Assembly: GCF_000367365.1 (NCBI RefSeq)
Contig: NZ_BARF01000054.1
Coordinates: 1-64,000, forward strand
Length of the DNA stretch: 64,000 nt
DNA from: Streptomyces prunicolor NBRC 13075
GTDB lineage: Bacteria; Actinomycetota; Actinomycetes; Streptomycetales; Streptomycetaceae
Direction of reading: 5' to 3'
Position 1 is the stretch's first letter. Each line of letters opens with the position of its first letter. The notes below the pieces were generated by a model. It did no database searches and was not told the origin of the DNA. It saw only the letters and a list, made by a program, of their open reading frames with translations. Made by a program: the position numbers and the translations under genes. Below, piece by piece: positions 8,380 through 17,550 of this stretch.

Positions 8380-10746
8380 ATGGACGGTCGTGACCTGGTG
8401 CGTTCGGTGAAGGTGGTCGGTTCGACGGGGGCGGCGCAGGGGTTGCGTACCGTACGGGCCGCATGGCGCAGGAGGCGTGCCGATGCCACCGGGCTGCCCA
8501 CGCGGGGTGCCGAGCGGGCGCGGGTGCCCGGGCCGGTGCAGGAGGCGGAGCCGGGGCCCGGTGGCGGGGTCATCCGGTTCAGCCGCTCCGAGCTGCGCAT
8601 CACCGTCGCCGTGAACGGGGCCGTCTTCTGGGGCTGGGACGGGGCCGGTCCCGAGCCGTCGTACGCGCTCGGCGGGCGGTGCCCCGAGCCGGATCCCCGG
8701 GCGCTCCTGGAGCCGGACAAGGACGGCGGCTGGCGGGTCGTGGCGGAGCGCGTGACGGTCGCCGTGTCGCGGCACGGCGCGGTCGAGGTGCGTACGCCCG
8801 GAGGTGTGACGCTGCGCCGGGATCTGCCGCCGCGCTGGTGGGAGCCGGTGGGCGGCGGCACGGCTCGCTGGATGCAGCGGTCGGAGGTGGCGGCGGACGC
8901 CCGGTTCTTCGGGCTCGGCGGGCGCGCGTCGGGCCCCCGGCTGCGCGACGGGACGTACCGGCTGTGGAACACCGACCCGGGGCACGCTTTCGCGCCGGGT
9001 GACGATCCGCTGTACATCACCATGCCCATGCAGTTGGTGGTCGCCGACGCCGCCACGCATCTGGTGTTCCACGACACCTCCTGGGACGGCACGGTGACGC
9101 TGCGGGAGGGCGAGGAGGGCGCCGGTTCCGGGCACGACCGGGCCGGGGCTTCCGAGCTGCGGATGGACGGGGGGCCGCTGCGGTGCTGGGTGGTGGTGGG
9201 CACTCCCGCGCGCGTGCTGCACGCCTGGGCCTCGCTCACCGGCGCTCCCGCGCTGCCGCCGGCCTGGGCGCTGGGTCACCATCACGCGCGGTGGGGCTTC
9301 GGCAGTGAGCAGGAGGTGCGGCGGATCGTCGCCGGCTACCAGGAGCGCGATCTGCCGCTGGACGCCGTCCACTTGGACATCGACCACTACGACGAGCACC
9401 AGGTGTTCACCGTCGACCAGGAGCGCTTCCCGAAGCTGCCGGTGCTCGCCGAGGAGTTGCGCCGGGACGGCATCCGACTGGTGTCGATCGTCGACCCCGC
9501 GGTGAAGGCCGAGCCGGGAAACGCCGTCTACGACAGCGGGACGGCCGAGGACGCCTTCGTACGGGACGCCTCGGGGCGGCTGGTGCGAGGAGTCGTATGG
9601 CCCGGGGAGGCCGTTTTCCCGGACTTCACGCACGCGCGTGTGCGGCAGTGGTGGGGCGGGCTCTACCAGGAGCGGCTCGCTCAGGGGTTCGCGGGTTTCT
9701 GGCACGACATGAACGAGCCGACCTCCTTCGCCGCCTTCGGGGAGTCGACGCTGCCGCGTTCGGCCCGGCACGACCTGGACGGGCGGGGCGGCGACCATCG
9801 TGAGGCGCACAACGTGTACGCGCTGTGCATGGCCGGTGCGGCCTACGAGGCGCTGCGCGAACTGGCCCCCCAGGAGCGGCCGTTCCTCTTCTCGCGCTCC
9901 GGGTGGGCCGGGATGCAGGCCTACGGGGGCACCTGGTCCGGCGACGTGGCCACCGGCTGGCCGGGGCTGCGGGCCTCGTTGTCGCTGGTCATGGGGCTCG
10001 GGCTGTGCGGGGTGCCGTACTCGGGTCCGGACGTGGGCGGCTTCGACGGGAGTCCCTCGCCCGAGCTGTATCTGCGCTGGTTCCAACTCGGCGCGTATCT
10101 GCCGCTGTTCCGCACCCATGCGAGTCTGCGTGCGGGGCGTCGGGAGCCCTGGGAGTTCGGTGCCGACGTGCTGGAGCACGCGCGCGTGGCACTCGTCGAA
10201 CGGCGACGGCTGCTGCCGTACTTCATGACGCTGGCGCATCTGGCCCGGCGGACCGGGGCGCCCTATGTGCGGCCCCTGTGGTGGGGCGTGCCGGAGGATC
10301 GCGCGCTACGGGACTGCGAGGACGCCTTCCTGCTGGGCGACTGCCTCCTGGTGGCGCCGGTGCTCGTTCCGGGGTCGGACCGGCGTGCCGTGCAGTTGCC
10401 CAGAGGGCGCTGGTACGACACGGAGACGGAGCGGGCCTACGAAGGGCCGGCCCAGATTCTGGTCGACGCCCCGTTGTCGCGGATTCCGGTGCTCGCGCGC
10501 GCGGGTGCCGTACTGCCGGTGTGGGGCGCGGACGGGGAGTTGGAACTGGAGGTGTGGGCGCCCGCCCGTGGCCGTACCGGGGGCGGGCTGGTGGTGCCGG
10601 ATGCGGGCGACGGGTGGGACGAGCCGGAGATCGAGCGGTACGTCGCCCGCTGGGAGGGCCGGCGGGTGGTCGTGGAGCGGGAGTTGGAGGACGGCGTGAG
10701 CGCGCCGTCCTACCCGGTCCGGGTACGAGGGCTCGGTGCGGGCTGA
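8380..10746 (+). CDS. Glycoside hydrolase family 31 (alpha-glucosidase-like)
   Basis: A 788-residue GH31 retaining glycosidase. The catalytic nucleophile is Asp443 in GFWHDMNEP. Other family landmarks are ALGHHHARWGF, DAVHLDIDHYD, PFLFSRSGWAGMQAYGGTWSGD and PYSGPDVGGF. It begins with about 60 residues outside the family core and has no signal peptide, so it probably acts in the cytoplasm on alpha-glucosides or glycogen/maltodextrin fragments. The start MDGRDLV (ATG 8380) has GGCAGGG 8 bp upstream. A GTG at 8371 is also in frame. It converges with the Nudix gene, with only 2 bp between the stop codons. Confidence 0.92.
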   Translation: MDGRDLVRSVKVVGSTGAAQGLRTVRAAWRRRRADATGLPTRGAERARVPGPVQEAEPGPGGGVIRFSRSELRITVAVNGAVFWGWDGAGPEPSYALGGRCPEPDPRALLEPDKDGGWRVVAERVTVAVSRHGAVEVRTPGGVTLRRDLPPRWWEPVGGGTARWMQRSEVAADARFFGLGGRASGPRLRDGTYRLWNTDPGHAFAPGDDPLYITMPMQLVVADAATHLVFHDTSWDGTVTLREGEEGAGSGHDRAGASELRMDGGPLRCWVVVGTPARVLHAWASLTGAPALPPAWALGHHHARWGFGSEQEVRRIVAGYQERDLPLDAVHLDIDHYDEHQVFTVDQERFPKLPVLAEELRRDGIRLVSIVDPAVKAEPGNAVYDSGTAEDAFVRDASGRLVRGVVWPGEAVFPDFTHARVRQWWGGLYQERLAQGFAGFWHDMNEPTSFAAFGESTLPRSARHDLDGRGGDHREAHNVYALCMAGAAYEALRELAPQERPFLFSRSGWAGMQAYGGTWSGDVATGWPGLRASLSLVMGLGLCGVPYSGPDVGGFDGSPSPELYLRWFQLGAYLPLFRTHASLRAGRREPWEFGADVLEHARVALVERRRLLPYFMTLAHLARRTGAPYVRPLWWGVPEDRALRDCEDAFLLGDCLLVAPVLVPGSDRRAVQLPRGRWYDTETERAYEGPAQILVDAPLSRIPVLARAGAVLPVWGADGELELEVWAPARGRTGGGLVVPDAGDGWDEPEIERYVARWEGRRVVVERELEDGVSAPSYPVRVRGLGAG

Positions 10747-10748
10747 GC

Positions 10749-11285
10749 TCAGATGTACCGGCCTTCGAACCAGGCCTTGACGGCGACGGAGTGCAGCGGG
10801 AAGGCGAGTTCCTCCGGCCGGCGCAGGAGGTGCCAGCCCTCCGTCTCGTCGGTGGCGACGGACTTGGGCAGTCCCTCGACCGGGCGTTCGGGGAGGACTC
10901 CGAAGAGCAGGAGATGCCCGTCGGGCGAGCTGATGGCGTCGACGAGCCGTACGTCGCGGCTCGCGGTCTCGATGCCCGTCTCCTCCCTGAGTTCGCGGAC
11001 GAGGGCCTGCCGCCAGTCCTCGCGGTCGTCGACGTAACCGCCCGGCAGGGCGACGCCTCCGCGCGCGGGGGACACGGTTCGGGTGATGACGACCAGGGCG
11101 GTGCCCTTCGTGTCGTACACGGGCTGGAGTGCGACGGCTACGGGCAGCGGGTTGCGGTACGCGACGGTGCCGCAGGCCGGGCAGGTGCGTGGCCAGCCGG
11201 AGACGCCCTCTCCGTAGGGCGATCCGCAGCTCGAACAGTGGCTGTTCGGCCCGGAGTTGGGGACGGAGGCTTGAGTTTCGGACAC
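10749..11285 (-). CDS. Zinc-ribbon Nudix hydrolase
   Basis: A 178-residue protein with an N-terminal four-Cys zinc ribbon (C17-x2-C20, C35-x2-C38) and a Nudix box at about 82-105 (GGYVDDRED, then RELREETGI). This NudC-like layout is typical of enzymes that cleave nucleoside diphosphate derivatives such as NAD(H), NAD-capped RNA or ADP-ribose. The exact substrate cannot be read from the sequence. It is divergent from the DUF35/thiolase pair. Confidence 0.88.
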   Translation of the reverse strand: MSETQASVPNSGPNSHCSSCGSPYGEGVSGWPRTCPACGTVAYRNPLPVAVALQPVYDTKGTALVVITRTVSPARGGVALPGGYVDDREDWRQALVRELREETGIETASRDVRLVDAISSPDGHLLLFGVLPERPVEGLPKSVATDETEGWHLLRRPEELAFPLHSVAVKAWFEGRYI

Positions 11286-11461
11286 CCGGCGGACTGTATC
11301 CGATCAAGCGGAGGGCGTCTTTCCGGGGCCGCGTGCGTGAACGGGAAACGGCCGGAACCACCCCCGTGGGCCCCGGCCGTCCCTCCCGATACGACGACGC
11401 CGTAAGTGGCTCGATGGTTCACCGAAACGCCCTGCTCATTTTCCGTTGCCCGTGGCACACT

Positions 11462-11478
11462 TCTGACGTTCCGTCAGA
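11462..11478. promoter_or_regulatory. Operator-like palindrome before DUF35/thiolase pair
   Basis: TCTGACG-TTC-CGTCAGA is a perfect inverted repeat with 7-bp arms, about 20 bp upstream of the TTG start of the DUF35 gene. The size and position fit a TetR-type repressor site. No TetR gene is adjacent, so the regulator is unassigned. Confidence 0.5.
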
Positions 11479-11498
11479 TCCAGTGCTGTGGAGGGACG

Positions 11499-11945
11499 TT
11501 GTCACGGACACGCACACCTGTGGTCACCGATTGGTTCACCGGGGACGGGGACGACTTCCGGCTGCTCGGCACGCGCTGTTCCGCGTGCGCCTCGGTCTTC
11601 TTCCCGCGGGAGGACGGCCACTGCCGCAATCCGGCCTGTGGGGGCGGCGAGTTGGCCGAGGTCCCGCTGTCGCGGCGCGGCCGTGTCTGGTCCTACACGG
11701 ACAGCCGGTATCGGCCACCGTCACCGTATGTGACCGATCCGGAACTTCCGTGGGAACCGTACGCGTTGATCGCTGTGGAGCTGGAGTCCGAGCGGATCGT
11801 GGTGCTGGGGCAGGCGGTCCCCGGGATCACCGTCGCCGATCTGACGGTGGGCATGGAGGTGGAGGTCGTCCCCGGTGTGCTCAGCGAGGACGCGGAGACG
11901 ACCTGGACGACCTGGCACTGGCGGCCTGCGGGGGTAACGGCATGA
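11499..11945 (+). CDS. DUF35 zinc-ribbon/OB-fold acyl-CoA-associated protein
   Basis: A 148-residue protein with a rubredoxin-like zinc ribbon (CSAC, then CRNPAC) followed by an OB fold (RGRVWSYT, ALIAVELESERIVVLGQ, GMEVEVV). Such proteins partner thiolase-like or dehydratase subunits that handle acyl-CoA or sterol side-chain thioesters, and the downstream gene encodes such a partner. The TTG at 11499 was chosen because GGAGGG stands just before it, although spacing is only 3 nt. The GTG at 11520 is an alternative. The stop overlaps the next start (ATGA), which indicates translational coupling. Confidence 0.82.
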   Translation: MSRTRTPVVTDWFTGDGDDFRLLGTRCSACASVFFPREDGHCRNPACGGGELAEVPLSRRGRVWSYTDSRYRPPSPYVTDPELPWEPYALIAVELESERIVVLGQAVPGITVADLTVGMEVEVVPGVLSEDAETTWTTWHWRPAGVTA

Positions 11946-13132
11946 CGGCGGACGTGGCGGTGCTCGGTGCGGGCATGCACCCCTGGGGGAAGTGGGGGCG
12001 CGGCTTCGTCGAGTACGGGACTGCGGCGGCCCGGGCGGCGCTCGCCGACGCCGGGTTGGAGTGGCGGGACGTCGGCTCGATCGTCGGCGCGGACACGGTG
12101 CGTGGCGGATATCCCGGGTATGTGGCGGGGGCGACGTTCGCGAAGGCGCTGGGCTGGCAGGGTGCCCGGGTGGCGAGCGTGTACGCGGCGTGCGCGTCCG
12201 GGGCGCAGGCCGTCAACGCGGCGCGGGCACAGATCCTTTCGGGGCTCGCGGACGTGGTGCTGGTCGTGGGCGCCGATGCCGCGCCCAAGGGGTTCTTCCG
12301 GCCGGCCGGCGGGGAGCGGCACAACGATCCGGACTGGCTGCGCTTCCGGGTCCTCGGGGCGACGAATCCGACGTACTTCGGGCTGTACGCGCGCAGGAGG
12401 ATGGCCCTCTACGGGGACACTCCAGAGGACTTCGCCCAGGTGAAGGTGAAGAACGCCGCCCTGGGTGCGCTGAATCCGTACGCGCGCTACCGCAAACGGG
12501 TCTCCGCCGAGGAGGTCGCCGCCTCCGCGGTGGTCGCCGATCCGCTGCGGCTGCTCGACATCTGCGCCACCTCGGACGGCGGGGCCGCCCTGGTGCTGTC
12601 CAGCATGGAGTTCGCGCGCCGGCACGGGGCGGCGGACCCGGTGCGGATCCGCGCGGTGTCCACGGTGACGCCGCGCTATCCGAACACGGTGCTGGACCTC
12701 CCGGACATCGCCACCGACTCCGCGGCCGCGGTGCCACCACCGGACGAGACCTTCCGGGCGTCGATCGCCCGCGCGGCCTACGAGGAGGCGGGCGTCGGCC
12801 CTGAGGACCTCTCCCTGGCCGAGGTGTACGACTTGTCCACGGCCCTGGAGTTGCAGTGGTACGAGGACCTGGGGCTGTGCGGCGAGGGCGAGGGCGCGAA
12901 GCTGCTGCGGGAGGGCGCGACGGCCCTGGGCGGGCGCATACCCGTGAACGCGAGCGGTGGACTGGCCTCCTTCGGGGAGGCGGTTCCGGCGCAGGCGATC
13001 GCCCAGGTCTGCGAGCTGACCTGGCAGTTGAGGGGTGACGCGGGTGACCGGCAGGTCGCGGGGGCGCGGGTGGGACTCACCGCGAACCAGGGGCTGTTCG
13101 GACACGGGTCGGCGGTACTCGCCGTGCGGTGA
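11942..13132 (+). CDS. Thiolase-like / lipid-transfer protein (SCP-x type)
   Basis: A 396-residue thiolase-superfamily protein. The nucleophilic Cys84 lies in YAACASGAQAV, and the C-terminal part has NASGGLASFGEAVPAQ and a final GLFGHGSAVLAV. The usual C-terminal CxG Cys of biosynthetic thiolases is not apparent, which is typical of SCP-x/acetyl-CoA acetyltransferase-like proteins that pair with DUF35 subunits. The probable role is thiolytic or retro-aldol cleavage, or condensation, of an unknown acyl-CoA. It is translationally coupled to the DUF35 gene, and the two probably form one complex. Confidence 0.87.
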   Translation: MTADVAVLGAGMHPWGKWGRGFVEYGTAAARAALADAGLEWRDVGSIVGADTVRGGYPGYVAGATFAKALGWQGARVASVYAACASGAQAVNAARAQILSGLADVVLVVGADAAPKGFFRPAGGERHNDPDWLRFRVLGATNPTYFGLYARRRMALYGDTPEDFAQVKVKNAALGALNPYARYRKRVSAEEVAASAVVADPLRLLDICATSDGGAALVLSSMEFARRHGAADPVRIRAVSTVTPRYPNTVLDLPDIATDSAAAVPPPDETFRASIARAAYEEAGVGPEDLSLAEVYDLSTALELQWYEDLGLCGEGEGAKLLREGATALGGRIPVNASGGLASFGEAVPAQAIAQVCELTWQLRGDAGDRQVAGARVGLTANQGLFGHGSAVLAVR

Positions 13133-13232
13133 GCGGCGGCGGGCCCCGCACGCGGTGTGATCGGCCCGCGAGGCTGCGTGAACGTCTTATGAACTGGGCC
13201 TGGGCGTACGCCGGTAGCGTCATCATGCTGCC

Positions 13233-14885
13233 GTGCGCTCCTCCACGGACACTCTCCGTTTCGCCTTCCAGCCGGTGGTCAATCTGACCACCGGCGGGGT
13301 CGCGGGGCTGGAGATCCTCGTCCGCCCGGAGACCGGGGACATCCTGGCCGAGGCCCGCCGCGACCCCGAACTCGACGGCAGGCTCGCCGTGTTGGCGGTC
13401 CGCGCCGCCGCGCGCAAGGAGACGCTGCTGCCGCTGCACATCAACGTGTTCGCCGGCACCCTCGCCGACCTGGGCGGGCTCACCCCACTGCACAGCGCGG
13501 TGCGCGAGGCGGGACGGCTCCCGTGGGAAATCACGATCGACATCGGCCCGCCGTACACGCACGTGCCCCAACGAGCGCTCCTGGAGGCGGTGTCCGAGCT
13601 GCGCGGCCAGGGATTCCGGATCTGCGCGGACGGCGTCGGCGACGGTGACGTACCCCTGCGGCTGCTCACGGATCTCGCCCCCGACCTGGTGAAGCTCGAC
13701 GCGTCGCTGCTGGAGCGGCCGGCCGCGGTGCGGGCGATGCGGACCCTGTGCGAGCAGTTGGGCGCCCTGCTGTCCGTGGAGGGTGTCGAGACCGAGACGC
13801 AGTGCGCGACCGCGCGGTCGGCCGGAGTGCAGCTGGCGCAGGGCGAGTTGTTCGCGCCGGCGACGCGGGTTCCGGCGGTGGACGTATACGTTCCGCCTCG
13901 CGGCCCCGGTCTCGCGACGACACCGCCGTCGGGGCCGTGGGTGCGGGAGTTCGTCCGGCCGGCCGCGCTGCTGCCCGACACCGCGTCCGCCGGTCAGGTG
14001 CGGGCGCTGCTGACCGGCTCGCCGGACGTCTCCGGGGTGGTGCTCGTGGACCGGGACGGGGTGCCGGTCCGGTCGGTGCACCGGTCCCGCTTCCTGCTGT
14101 CCATGTCGGGGCGCTACGGGCATGCCCTGTACGCCGACCGGCCAGCCGCCAGGCTCGGTGACGTGCCGCGGACGGTCGGCGTCGACGCGACCGCCTGGGA
14201 GGTCCTGGACGTGGTCGCGGTCGGCGACCGGGACCGTACGTCGGACGACGTGGCGGTGGTCGACCGGTACGGGCGGTGCGTGGGCGCCGTACGACTCGCG
14301 GATCTGGTGCGGACGTTGGCGGAGACGCGGGTGGAGGAGGCCGCGGGGCTCAATCCGCTGACCAGGCTGCCCGGTTCGGACGCGATCACCGGGGAGGTGG
14401 ACCGGAGGATCGTGGACGGGCGGGCGTTCGCGCTGAGTTGGCTGGATGTCGACCACTTCAAGCAGGTCAACGACGGGGCCGGCTTCGCGGCGGGCGACGA
14501 GTTGATCCGCTCGGTGGGGCGGGCGCTGCAGCAGGGGGCGATCGGGCACACGCGCGTGGGGCACATCGGCGGGGACGACTTCCTGGTGCTCACCGATCCG
14601 GAGGGGCTGGATCCGCTGGCCGCCGCCGTGCTCGACGTGCCCTGGGAGGCGGGCGGCAGGGCCGTGACGCTGTCCCTGGCCACCGTCCTGTGCCTGCCTG
14701 GCGGTGTGACCGACCACCGGCAGGCGGCCGCGTGTCTGGCGCCGCTGAAGAAGGCGGCGAAGGCGCTGGACGGCACGAGTTGGGTGCTGGGCCGGGCGGA
14801 GCGGGGCGAGTACGAGATCCTGCGCGGATCGCATGTGACGCCCGCACAGGCCCCCCGCACGGCCGCGGAGTCCCCCGGGCGCTGA
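13233..14885 (+). CDS. EAL-CBS-GGDEF protein, altered catalytic motifs
   Basis: A 550-residue cytosolic protein. An EAL-like domain (about 5-215) comes first, then a CBS-pair-like region (about 235-375) and a GGDEF domain (about 380-540). The EAL signature reads EIL, and the DDFG loop reads ADGVGDG. The Lys (LVKLD) and VEGVET motifs remain. The GGDEF signature reads GGDDF, with LDVDHFKQVND preserved. It probably binds c-di-GMP or GTP and may have little or no phosphodiesterase activity. GTG 13233 is the first usable start, and no good ribosome binding site is visible. c-di-GMP controls Streptomyces development through BldD. Similar EAL-first proteins are conserved in the genus. Confidence 0.88.
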   Translation: MRSSTDTLRFAFQPVVNLTTGGVAGLEILVRPETGDILAEARRDPELDGRLAVLAVRAAARKETLLPLHINVFAGTLADLGGLTPLHSAVREAGRLPWEITIDIGPPYTHVPQRALLEAVSELRGQGFRICADGVGDGDVPLRLLTDLAPDLVKLDASLLERPAAVRAMRTLCEQLGALLSVEGVETETQCATARSAGVQLAQGELFAPATRVPAVDVYVPPRGPGLATTPPSGPWVREFVRPAALLPDTASAGQVRALLTGSPDVSGVVLVDRDGVPVRSVHRSRFLLSMSGRYGHALYADRPAARLGDVPRTVGVDATAWEVLDVVAVGDRDRTSDDVAVVDRYGRCVGAVRLADLVRTLAETRVEEAAGLNPLTRLPGSDAITGEVDRRIVDGRAFALSWLDVDHFKQVNDGAGFAAGDELIRSVGRALQQGAIGHTRVGHIGGDDFLVLTDPEGLDPLAAAVLDVPWEAGGRAVTLSLATVLCLPGGVTDHRQAAACLAPLKKAAKALDGTSWVLGRAERGEYEILRGSHVTPAQAPRTAAESPGR

Positions 14886-15221
14886 GCGCGGCCCGGAGGC
14901 TGCCTACGGGGCGTGAGGGGCCGCCAGGACGGGTGTCACCGTTGCCGTCCGCGACCTTGACGCTCCACAGGCGCCGGTGAACACTTCCCGGTGTCGGTCG
15001 ACATCGCCGTACATTCTCGGCGTACCAGGCACTGCGCCGCGCGGGCTCCGCCTGCGCTCAGGCCCACTTCCCATGGGCGATCTCGGCTGCGACGGCACGC
15101 TCGTCACGGACGCCGGGCGGGGCTCGGGACCCTCCCTGCCTTCGGCTGAAGTCGCCAAGGGAACCGCACCCTGCACGGAGGACCGGGGCCGACCGTCCCG
15201 GGCGAGGGCCTAGGAGCCGCC
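14886..15221. other. Intergenic region upstream of glpF
   Basis: 336 bp without a convincing gene. It must hold the glpF promoter. A TACATT at about 15011-15016 could be a -10 box but has no good -35 partner. I see no recognisable GylR operator. GAGCC ahead of the ATG at 15222 is the ribosome binding site region. Confidence 0.5.
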
Positions 15222-15947
15222 ATGAGCAATGGAGACATATTCCTCGGTGAGGTCATCGGCACCGCGATCCTGATCCTTTTCGGCGCCGGAGTGGTCGCCG
15301 CCGTCGTACTCAACTACTCGAAGGCGAAGGACGGCGGCTGGATCGTCATCGCGTTCGGCTGGGGCTTCGGCGTGATGGCCGGGGCGTACACCGCCGCGCC
15401 GCTGTCCGGCGGGCAGCTCAATCCGGCCGTGACGATCGGCATCGCCATCGACACCGGGAAATGGGACAAGGTCCCGCTCTACATCGCGGGCCAGATGGTC
15501 GGCGCCATGCTCGGCGCGGTGCTGTGCTGGCTGGTCTACTACGCGCAGTTCCAGGCCAATGCCGAGGAGGAGATGGCCCAGCCCACGCTCGGGATCTTCT
15601 CCACCACGCCCACGATCCGCAATGTCGTGGCGAACCTGATGACGGAGATCATCGCGACGATCGCGCTGGTGCTGCCGATCCTGGCCTTCGGGCTCACCAA
15701 GGGACTGGGCACGTCCGGCACTGCGGTGCTGGTCGTCTCCTTCCTGGTGGTCGGCATCGGTCTGTCGCTCGGCGGTCCCACCGGGTACGCCATCAACCCG
15801 GCCCGTGACCTGGGCCCGCGCATCGTCCACGCGCTGCTCCCGATCCCGAACAAGGGCACCTCGGACTGGGGTTACGCGTGGATCCCGGTGGTGGGACCGC
15901 TGATCGGCGGAGCACTCGCCGGAGTCATCTTCAACGCAGCCTTCTGA
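15222..15947 (+). CDS. glpF: Glycerol uptake facilitator (aquaglyceroporin)
   Basis: A 241-residue MIP-family channel with six membrane segments and the two pore loops, NPAVTIG in the first half and NPARDLGPR in the second. It conducts glycerol into the cell by facilitated diffusion. The ATG at 15222 follows TAGGAGCC. glpK lies 91 bp downstream, so uptake and phosphorylation are coupled. Unlike the classical S. coelicolor gyl operon, there is no gylR upstream and no glpD downstream. Confidence 0.93.
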   Translation: MSNGDIFLGEVIGTAILILFGAGVVAAVVLNYSKAKDGGWIVIAFGWGFGVMAGAYTAAPLSGGQLNPAVTIGIAIDTGKWDKVPLYIAGQMVGAMLGAVLCWLVYYAQFQANAEEEMAQPTLGIFSTTPTIRNVVANLMTEIIATIALVLPILAFGLTKGLGTSGTAVLVVSFLVVGIGLSLGGPTGYAINPARDLGPRIVHALLPIPNKGTSDWGYAWIPVVGPLIGGALAGVIFNAAF

Positions 15948-15973
15948 CAGCAGTGTTCGACCAGTCTTCCGAG

Positions 15974-16012
15974 AGCAGCCCTCCGAAGGACGGGAGCAGT
16001 CCTCCGAAGGAA
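15974..16012 (+). repeat. Short direct repeat between glpF and glpK
   Basis: Two near-identical 16-bp copies of GCAGYCCTCCGAAGGA lie about 21 bp apart in the 91-bp glpF-glpK spacer. They probably arose by slippage. No function is evident. Confidence 0.5.
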
Positions 16013-16038
16013 CCGAAGGACACGACAAAGGGGTCGTC

Positions 16039-17550
16039 ATGACGGACAAGTTCGTCGCCGCAATCGACCAGGGCACCACCTCCAGCCGCTGCATCATCTT
16101 CAACCACGACGGCGCGATCGTCGCCGTCGACCAGCGCGAGCACCGCCAGATCTTCCTCCAGCCGGGCTGGGTGGAGCACGACGCCACCGAGATCTGGTCC
16201 AAGGTGCAGGCGGTGGTCGCCGGAGCGATCGCCAAGGCCGGACTGCGCGCCGACCAGATCAGCGCGCTCGGCATCACCAACCAGCGGGAGACGACGGTCC
16301 TTTGGGACCGCGCCACCGGCAAACCCGTGCACAACGCCATCGTGTGGCAGGACACCCGCACCGCGGCCCTGTGCAAGCAACTGGGCGGCTCGGACGGGCC
16401 GGACCGGTTCCGCGAACAGACCGGGCTGCCGCTCGCCAGCTACTTCTCCGGCCCCAAGGCGGCCTGGCTGCTCGACAACGTGCCCGGTCTCAGGGACCGC
16501 GCGGAACGCGGCGAGATCGCCTTCGGCACGATCGACTCCTGGCTGATCTGGAACCTCACCGGCGGCACCGACGGCGGCAAACACGTCACCGACGTGACCA
16601 ACGCCGGGCGCACCATGCTGATGAACCTGGAGACCCTCCAGTGGGACCCGTCCATCCTGGCCGCGATGAACGTCCCCGAGGCGATCCTCCCAGAGATCAA
16701 GTCCTCGGCCGAGGTCTACGGCACCGCGGTCGGCCAACTCGCGGGCGTACCCGTGGCGTCGGCCCTGGGCGACCAGCAGGCCGCCGTGTTCGGACAGGCC
16801 TGCTACGACGTGGGCACGGCCAAGAACACCTACGGCACGGGCAGCTTCCTGCTGCTCAACACCGGGAACCGGCCGGTGCCTTCGAAGAACGGGCTCCTCA
16901 CGACGATGGGCTACAAGATCGGCAGTGAGGCACCGGTCTACTGCCTGGAAGGATCAATTGCCATAACGGGCGCGCTCGTTCAGTGGTTCCGCGACCAACT
17001 CGGCATCATCCGCAACGCCGACGAGATCGAGAGCCTCGCCGCGGGCGTCGACGACAACGGCGGCGCCTACATCGTGCCCGCGTTCTCCGGCCTGTTCGCC
17101 CCCTACTGGCGCTCGGACGCGCGCGGAGTCATCACCGGGCTGACCCGGTACGTCACGAAGGCGCACCTCGCGCGCGCTGTGCTGGAGGCGACGAGCTGGC
17201 AGACGCGCGAGGTCGTGGACGCCATGTTCCAGGACTCCGGGGTGCAGATCACCACCCTGAAGGTGGACGGCGGCATGACCAAGAACAACCTCCTGATGCA
17301 GCACCAGGCGGACGTCCTCGACGTACCGGTGATCCGGCCCAAGGTCTCCGAGACGACCTGCCTGGGCGCCGCCTACGCGGCCGGGCTCGCCACCGGTGTC
17401 TGGAACGACCTGGACGAGCTCAAGTCGCACTGGCAGAAGGACGTCGAGTGGACGCCCTCCATGGAGTCGTCGGTGCGGGACCGCGAGTACCACAACTGGC
17501 GCAAGGCGGTGGAGAAGAGCTTCGGCTGGCAGGAGGACGGCGACAACTAG
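16039..17550 (+). CDS. glpK: Glycerol kinase
   Basis: A 503-residue FGGY-family kinase that phosphorylates glycerol with ATP to sn-glycerol 3-phosphate. Diagnostic segments are the N-terminal ATP-binding DQGTTSSRCIIF, the TNQRETTVLWDR stretch, LGDQQAAVFGQ, and the C-terminal FGGY signature region with VDGGMTKNNLLMQ. The length is normal for the family. The ATG start is preceded by AAAGGGG. It probably forms an operon with glpF, followed by a strong hairpin. Glycerol-3-phosphate dehydrogenase must be encoded elsewhere. Confidence 0.95.
   Translation: MTDKFVAAIDQGTTSSRCIIFNHDGAIVAVDQREHRQIFLQPGWVEHDATEIWSKVQAVVAGAIAKAGLRADQISALGITNQRETTVLWDRATGKPVHNAIVWQDTRTAALCKQLGGSDGPDRFREQTGLPLASYFSGPKAAWLLDNVPGLRDRAERGEIAFGTIDSWLIWNLTGGTDGGKHVTDVTNAGRTMLMNLETLQWDPSILAAMNVPEAILPEIKSSAEVYGTAVGQLAGVPVASALGDQQAAVFGQACYDVGTAKNTYGTGSFLLLNTGNRPVPSKNGLLTTMGYKIGSEAPVYCLEGSIAITGALVQWFRDQLGIIRNADEIESLAAGVDDNGGAYIVPAFSGLFAPYWRSDARGVITGLTRYVTKAHLARAVLEATSWQTREVVDAMFQDSGVQITTLKVDGGMTKNNLLMQHQADVLDVPVIRPKVSETTCLGAAYAAGLATGVWNDLDELKSHWQKDVEWTPSMESSVRDREYHNWRKAVEKSFGWQEDGDN

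Noticed and set aside
11348..11380. Hairpin ACGGCCGG / CCGGCCGT between Nudix and DUF35 genes
   Set aside because: The 8-bp stem has a 17-nt loop and lies between divergent starts, where a terminator is not expected. Such GC dyads are frequent by chance.
14904..15213. Short frames in the glpF upstream region
   Set aside because: Both frames are Arg/Pro-rich, have no ribosome binding site and overlap each other on opposite strands.
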